Assembly: GCA_900769775.1 (NCBI GenBank)
Contig: CAAGHT010000032.1
Span: 1-10,453, forward strand
Direction of reading: 5' to 3'
DNA length: 10,453 bases
Source of the DNA: Clostridia bacterium
GTDB lineage: Bacteria; Bacillota; Clostridia; Oscillospirales; Acutalibacteraceae
Numbering within the stretch: position 1 is the first letter of the stretch; the number at the start of each line of letters is the position of its first letter. The position numbers and the translations under genes are program-made. Of the stretch, positions 7,394 through 10,453 are shown piece by piece. A model generated the notes under the pieces. That model was not told the DNA's origin and ran no database searches. It was given only the letters and a program-made list of their open reading frames with translations.

Positions 7394-7436
7394 AATGAAA
7401 ATCTCCCTTGTATAAATATAAAATACATTACTAATA

Positions 7437-7465
7437 ATAGTATAAAAAAAATCGCCATTTGTCAA
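7437..7465 (-). promoter_or_regulatory. glyS promoter
   Basis: On the minus strand a perfect TTGACA (complement of 7460-7465) is followed after 17 bases by TACTAT (7437-7442). An overlapping alternative is TATACT (7439-7444) at a 15-base spacing. The hexamers lie about 45-70 bases upstream of the glyS ATG at 7393. The arrangement is divergent from the strong plus-strand promoter at 7484. Confidence 0.6.
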
Positions 7466-7483
7466 GCATTTTGCAACTCTGAC

Positions 7484-7512
7484 TTGACAATATTTGGCTT
7501 CTGGGATATAAT
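7484..7512 (+). promoter_or_regulatory. Perfect-consensus sigma-A promoter for the two small-protein genes
   Basis: TTGACA (7484-7489), a 17-base spacer and TATAAT (7507-7512) match the housekeeping consensus at every hexamer position and at the ideal spacing. Transcription should start near 7519, giving a leader of about 45 bases before the ATG at 7565. No operator-like repeat overlaps the hexamers, so strong constitutive expression is the simplest reading. Confidence 0.9.
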
Positions 7513-7564
7513 TTCCTTGTATGGGACTCTGTTTCCCGAAAATTAACCCTCAGGAGGTAACTAT

Positions 7565-7822
7565 ATGTTTAAACTTGAAATTCACGATGTTGATTTTGCG
7601 GATTTTATAAAGGCTCTCGATTCCTGTAAGGGCGATGTTTTCCTCGAAACACCTGATGGAGATTGCCTGAATCTTAAGTCTAAGCTTTGCCAGATTATGG
7701 GTATTGCAAACATTTTAAACGGTGCAAAGGTATCTGAGGCTACCGTTCGTTGCGTAAACCCTGATGACGAGTCTATCCTTTTCAGATTCAATCTTTACAG
7801 AGAAATTCCTGAGAAAGAGTAA
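7565..7822 (+). CDS. Small protein of 85 aa, possibly HPr-like fold
   Basis: I do not firmly recognise this 85-aa protein. It is acidic, has no membrane segment or signal peptide, and reads as alternating strands and helices. The stretch GDVFLETPDGDCLNLKSKLCQIMGIANI (residues 23-50) resembles the part of HPr-like proteins where a strand, a turn and an 'xxNAKSxxGI' helix occur, and the total length also fits HPr (about 85-90 aa). The phosphorylatable His15 region of true HPr is absent: the only His is His7, in EIHDVDF. It would therefore not be a sugar phosphotransferase phosphocarrier of the usual kind. Expression should be high: a perfect promoter lies upstream, and AGGAGG (7552-7557) sits seven bases before the ATG. 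It ends 13 bases before the next small gene, with which it forms an operon. The HPr-like call is an inference from pattern only. Confidence 0.85.
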   Translation: MFKLEIHDVDFADFIKALDSCKGDVFLETPDGDCLNLKSKLCQIMGIANILNGAKVSEATVRCVNPDDESILFRFNLYREIPEKE

Positions 7823-7835
7823 AGGAAGTATAATA

Positions 7836-8108
7836 ATGAGCGAATTTTTAACCTATAAGAATAAGCCGCTTGTAAGAAACAAGAATGTTATCTACTACGG
7901 CAATATGTCTGATAAGTTTGTTATCAAGCTAGAGATTCTGTCATCCCACAAGGAGGGTGACCTCGACGTAGCCGACAAAATCAAGGTTATGCTGCTGAAG
8001 AATAACGCACAGCACACCGATGACATTGTCAAGTCCACCGAAAAGAACGGAATGAACGAGGCTATGTACTTCGCTTCAACCTGGCTTGAAGGTGCACTTG
8101 CAGAGTAA
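7836..8108 (+). CDS. Conserved-looking small protein of 90 aa, function unknown
   Basis: This 90-aa soluble protein (start MSEFLTYKNKPLVRNKNVIY) has no membrane segment, Cys residue or recognisable catalytic motif. The first half looks like beta strands (NKNVIYYGNMSDKFVIKLEIL), and the second half is helical (GMNEAMYFASTWLEGALAE). It resembles small uncharacterised proteins that I associate with clostridial genomes, but I cannot name a family. The open frame extends upstream to 7764 inside the previous gene. The ATG at 7836 was chosen because AGGAAG (7823-7828) lies seven bases before it and just after the previous stop. Co-transcription with the 85-aa gene from the strong promoter is expected, and a strong terminator follows directly, so the two genes form a complete bicistronic unit. 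Confidence 0.88.
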   Translation: MSEFLTYKNKPLVRNKNVIYYGNMSDKFVIKLEILSSHKEGDLDVADKIKVMLLKNNAQHTDDIVKSTEKNGMNEAMYFASTWLEGALAE

Positions 8109-8110
8109 AA

Positions 8111-8150
8111 AAATTAGACCGATGAGTTTTGGCTCATCGGTCTTTTCTTT
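8111..8150. terminator. Bidirectional intrinsic terminator between convergent genes
   Basis: A perfect 11-bp stem (8116-8126 with 8133-8143, six-base loop) is followed on the plus strand by TTTCTTT (8144-8150). On the minus strand it is followed by AATTTTTTT, the complement of the A run ending at 8113. It lies directly after the plus-strand small-protein unit and next to the stop of the minus-strand Na/Pi transporter, so it can serve both. Confidence 0.9.
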
Positions 8151-9897
8151 ATATTGAATATTTCTTTTTATAAAACTCAAAGTGACTGTTGAAGACAGAT
8201 TCCTGTCCACCCTTAACGCTTCTGAGATACTTATGAATATCCATATCGTTATGAGCCATTTCTATAACACAGCCTGCAATATTGGAGCAGTGGTCGGATA
8301 CGCGCTCGAGATTAGTAAGAAGGTCGGTAAGCACAAAGCCAAACTCGATTGTGCACTCTCCCCTTTGCAGTCTTGCAATATGCTGCTTTTTGAGGGTATC
8401 CTTAAGGCCGTCTACTACCTGCTCAAGCGGCTCAACCTTAACAGCACTCTCAAGATTATCGTTAACAAAGGCATCAAAAGCCAGTTCAACAATCTCACTA
8501 ACTGCCGTCATAAGAACGGTAAGCTCCTTTTTAGCCTCGCCCGAGAAGTTCATTTTCTTATCATGTATCTCCTCTGCCGATTCGATTATATTAACGGCGT
8601 GGTCGGAAATGCGCTCAAAGTCTCCGATAATGTGAAGCAGCTTCGCTGTTTCTACTGTATCCTCATCGGTAAGCGCGGCACTTGACACCTTTACAAGATA
8701 ACTTCCGAGCTTATCCTCATATTTATCCGCCTTATCTTCGAGGGTTTTAATCTCTTCGTACCCTGCCTCACTGTAATCGCCAAGCAGAACAAAGGACTTG
8801 TGAATTGCCGAAACAGAAATTTCTGCCATTGTTTCGGTAACATTCTTTGCACGCTCTACTGCGATTGCCGGGGTTTGAATAAGACGCTCATCGAGAATTT
8901 CATAATGCTCTTTCTCAGCATTATCTCTAACCGTTACGGTAGCTAGTCGGGCAAGAAGACCCGTAAAGGGCGCCCAAAGGAGAGTGCAGAGAAGGTTGAA
9001 GGCAGTATGAACAATTGCTATCCAGAACTCATCAATCTGCATTGAGTCTAAGAATTGGAGATTAAAAATATATTTGACTGCCATAAATACACCGAGCCAT
9101 ACAACCGTTCCGATAATGTTGAAATAAAGATGAACAAAGGCAGTTCTCTTTGCATTTTTATTGGCACCTACCGAGGAAATCATAGCAGTCACGCAGGTAC
9201 CGATATTCTGACCCATAATAATCGGTATAGCATTACCGAAGCTGATAGCGCCTGTGCTTGACAGCGCCTGCAAAATACCAACCGAAGCCGATGAGCTTTG
9301 AATGATGGCGGTAAGCACTGCGCCTGCAATTACGCCGAGTATCGGGTTTGTGAAAAGGGTTAAAATATTTGTGAACTCGGGAACAGATTTTAGTCCCTCA
9401 ACAGCGTTGGACATAAGGTCCATTCCTGTCATAAGGGTTGCAAAGCCGAGAAGAATAAGTGCGGTGTCCTTTTTCTTGTTGCCCTTTAAGAACATTAAGA
9501 AGATAATTCCGACAAGAGCGAGGATTGGCACAAAGAAATCGGGCTTGAACATATCGACATACCAAGCACCGCCGTCAATACCCGTTAGCGAGAGTATCCA
9601 CGCGGTAATAGTAGTACCGATATTGGCGCCCATAATAATTCCGATTGATTGCTTCAGGGTCATTACACCCGAGTTTACAAAGCCGACAACCATAACTGTG
9701 GTGGCTGAGGATGACTGAATTACTGCAGTTACACCCATTCCGAGCAAAAATCCTTTAAAGGTATTACCGGTCATTTTTGCAAGCAGGGTTTTCAGTCCGC
9801 TTCCGGCCTTTTTCTCGAGGGCATTGCCCATAGTCTGCATTCCGAAAAGGAAGAGAGCGAGACCGCCGATAAGTGCAAGTATGTCTTTTAACTCCAT
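8149..9897 (-). CDS. Na/Pi cotransporter family protein with C-terminal PhoU-like domain
   Basis: This 582-aa membrane protein is of the NptA/YjbB type (Na+/phosphate symporter family). The N-terminal part, about residues 1-320, holds two inverted repeats. Each has the signature QSSS (QSSSATT at 61-67 and QSSSASV at 200-206), followed by an NIGT motif (GANIGTT at 90-96 and GQNIGTC at 229-235). Several hydrophobic helices surround them. The C-terminal part, about 345-560, is a PhoU-like helical domain with two E-R-x-S-D-H motifs (GDFERISDHAVNI at 425-437, LERVSDHCSNI at 530-540). The role is sodium-linked phosphate transport across the cytoplasmic membrane, with the PhoU-like domain probably modulating it. 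Some relatives export phosphate, so direction is not certain. AAGGAG six bases before the ATG at 9897 supports the start. The gene is separated by 133 bases from the HD-domain gene on the same strand. Confidence 0.93.
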   Translation of the reverse strand: MELKDILALIGGLALFLFGMQTMGNALEKKAGSGLKTLLAKMTGNTFKGFLLGMGVTAVIQSSSATTVMVVGFVNSGVMTLKQSIGIIMGANIGTTITAWILSLTGIDGGAWYVDMFKPDFFVPILALVGIIFLMFLKGNKKKDTALILLGFATLMTGMDLMSNAVEGLKSVPEFTNILTLFTNPILGVIAGAVLTAIIQSSSASVGILQALSSTGAISFGNAIPIIMGQNIGTCVTAMISSVGANKNAKRTAFVHLYFNIIGTVVWLGVFMAVKYIFNLQFLDSMQIDEFWIAIVHTAFNLLCTLLWAPFTGLLARLATVTVRDNAEKEHYEILDERLIQTPAIAVERAKNVTETMAEISVSAIHKSFVLLGDYSEAGYEEIKTLEDKADKYEDKLGSYLVKVSSAALTDEDTVETAKLLHIIGDFERISDHAVNIIESAEEIHDKKMNFSGEAKKELTVLMTAVSEIVELAFDAFVNDNLESAVKVEPLEQVVDGLKDTLKKQHIARLQRGECTIEFGFVLTDLLTNLERVSDHCSNIAGCVIEMAHNDMDIHKYLRSVKGGQESVFNSHFEFYKKKYSI

Positions 9898-9946
9898 TAT
9901 TTTCTCCTTGATATACTTACTATTACTATTTTTACCTGACAGTTGT

Positions 9947-9952
9947 ATTTTA
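9947..9952 (-). promoter_or_regulatory. Possible -10 element of the Na/Pi transporter gene
   Basis: On the minus strand TGTTAAAAT (TAAAAT at 9947-9952 with a TGn extension) lies about 50 bases upstream of the ATG at 9897. No convincing -35 is visible, and the gap from 9898 to 10030 shows no clear hairpin, so read-through from the HD-domain gene is also possible. Confidence 0.35.
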
Positions 9953-10030
9953 ACAGAAATTGCCCTTAAAATAAAGAAAAAATCATACCAAACTTAAAAG
10001 ATTGGAAGAAAATATAAAAATCACTGAACA

Positions 10031-10453
10031 TTAAAGTAATGTTTGATTATTTATTACAAGTTTAAATTTAAGACCGAGCATTTCTGCTGCCTTTCTGCAA
10101 AGCACCATACGGCCGATGAATATCTCAAAATAGTCCATAACCGAGCTGATTGTGGTATCAATCTCGAGGTTAAGGGTTATATCCTTGTTGTCCTCCCCTA
10201 TCGAAAGTATGGAGCTTACAACCGAATAGTTAACACGGTCGTGAATATCAAAGGAGCTGAGATCAGTATTTCTGACACGGCTTCTGCGAACATCACTCTT
10301 ATCACCGAGGATAAGTGCAGCGGCAACAGGACTTACGGGGACACCTGTACCCTCATCATGGTTGCCAATTGCAGTAACGATAGTAGCATTATCCTCTGCA
10401 GAAAAACCGAGGTTGTCGAGAATTCTGAAGGCCATAACTGCTCCGCTCTGAGA
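10031..10453 (-). CDS. HD-domain phosphohydrolase, C-terminal part (start outside window)
   Basis: The minus-strand frame is open to the window edge and reads S-Q-S-G-A-V before the first internal ATG (10435), so the gene begins beyond 10453 and only the last 140 residues are present. The fragment contains a conserved AIGNHDEGTGVPVSPVAAAL block and LGDKSDVRRSRVR, which look like the later metal- or substrate-binding motifs of an HD-domain protein. After these comes a C-terminal segment with FDIHDRVNY, SSVMDYFEIFIGRMVLCRKA and LGLKFKLVINNQ. The first HD pair would lie upstream of the visible part. HD proteins of this sort hydrolyse phosphate esters or nucleotides, and the substrate is unknown here. 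No obvious terminator hairpin follows the stop. Confidence 0.8.
   Translation of the reverse strand, partial: SQSGAVMAFRILDNLGFSAEDNATIVTAIGNHDEGTGVPVSPVAAALILGDKSDVRRSRVRNTDLSSFDIHDRVNYSVVSSILSIGEDNKDITLNLEIDTTISSVMDYFEIFIGRMVLCRKAAEMLGLKFKLVINNQTLL

Noticed and set aside
7394..7465. N-terminal extension of GlyRS by 24 residues
   Set aside because: The extension would translate the -35/-10 region of glyS, and the ATG at 7393 has a good ribosome site and a family-typical N-terminus.
8182..8685. A 167-codon plus-strand frame opposite the PhoU-like domain
   Set aside because: It is antisense to conserved PhoU-like motifs, lies just beyond a strong terminator and has no promoter or ribosome site.
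9898..10030. A PhoP-box-like TTAACA near 9950 upstream of the Na/Pi transporter
   Set aside because: Only a single copy is present, and the regularly spaced direct repeats expected of a Pho box are missing.

Overview
The window looks like ordinary chromosome of a gut-type, moderate-GC Clostridium relative (Bacillota; Oscillospiraceae/Ruminococcaceae-like). The basis is the single-chain, zinc-ribbon-bearing GlyRS, the Na/Pi cotransporter fused to a PhoU-like domain, strong AGGAGG-type ribosome sites, sigma-A-like promoters and short intergenic gaps. This assignment is an inference from gene families; there is no rRNA or other marker here. No tRNA, rRNA, CRISPR array, insertion sequence or phage gene was found, and no stretch longer than 300 bases lacks a gene.

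Layout: (1) Positions 1-1860, plus strand: the 3' part of an ApgM-type alkaline-phosphatase-superfamily enzyme (2,3-BPG-independent phosphoglycerate mutase or the related proposed homoserine kinase), followed one base later by a histidine-phosphatase gene. A symmetric hairpin at 1861-1896 ends this unit and also the convergent unit beyond it. (2) Positions 1895-5892, minus strand: a four-gene block made of two tandem duplications. Transcribed first are two sialate O-acetylesterase-like (SASA/GDSL) paralogues, each with its own extended -10 promoter; then come two metallo-beta-lactamase-fold (PhnP-like) paralogues. The upstream MBL copy carries a one-base frameshift that separates its Cys cluster from its catalytic domain. 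(3) Positions 6020-7393, minus strand: glycyl-tRNA synthetase with its own promoter and terminator. (4) Positions 7565-8108, plus strand: two small, poorly known proteins (85 and 90 aa) driven by a perfect-consensus TTGACA-17-TATAAT promoter. (5) Positions 8149-10453, minus strand: a Na/Pi cotransporter with PhoU-like domain, and the C-terminal part of an HD-domain phosphohydrolase that runs off the window edge.

How the genes fit together: the esterase/MBL block is the only accessory-looking part. The esterases have no signal peptide, so they probably deacetylate imported or internal acetylated sugars. The MBL proteins are likely hydrolases of a phosphodiester, lactone or related metabolite made in the same pathway; the actual substrate cannot be read from sequence. 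The remaining genes are housekeeping or phosphate-related. No clearly novel defence or mobile system was seen. The best leads are the doubly duplicated esterase/MBL block with its frameshift, and the two small proteins behind an unusually strong promoter.
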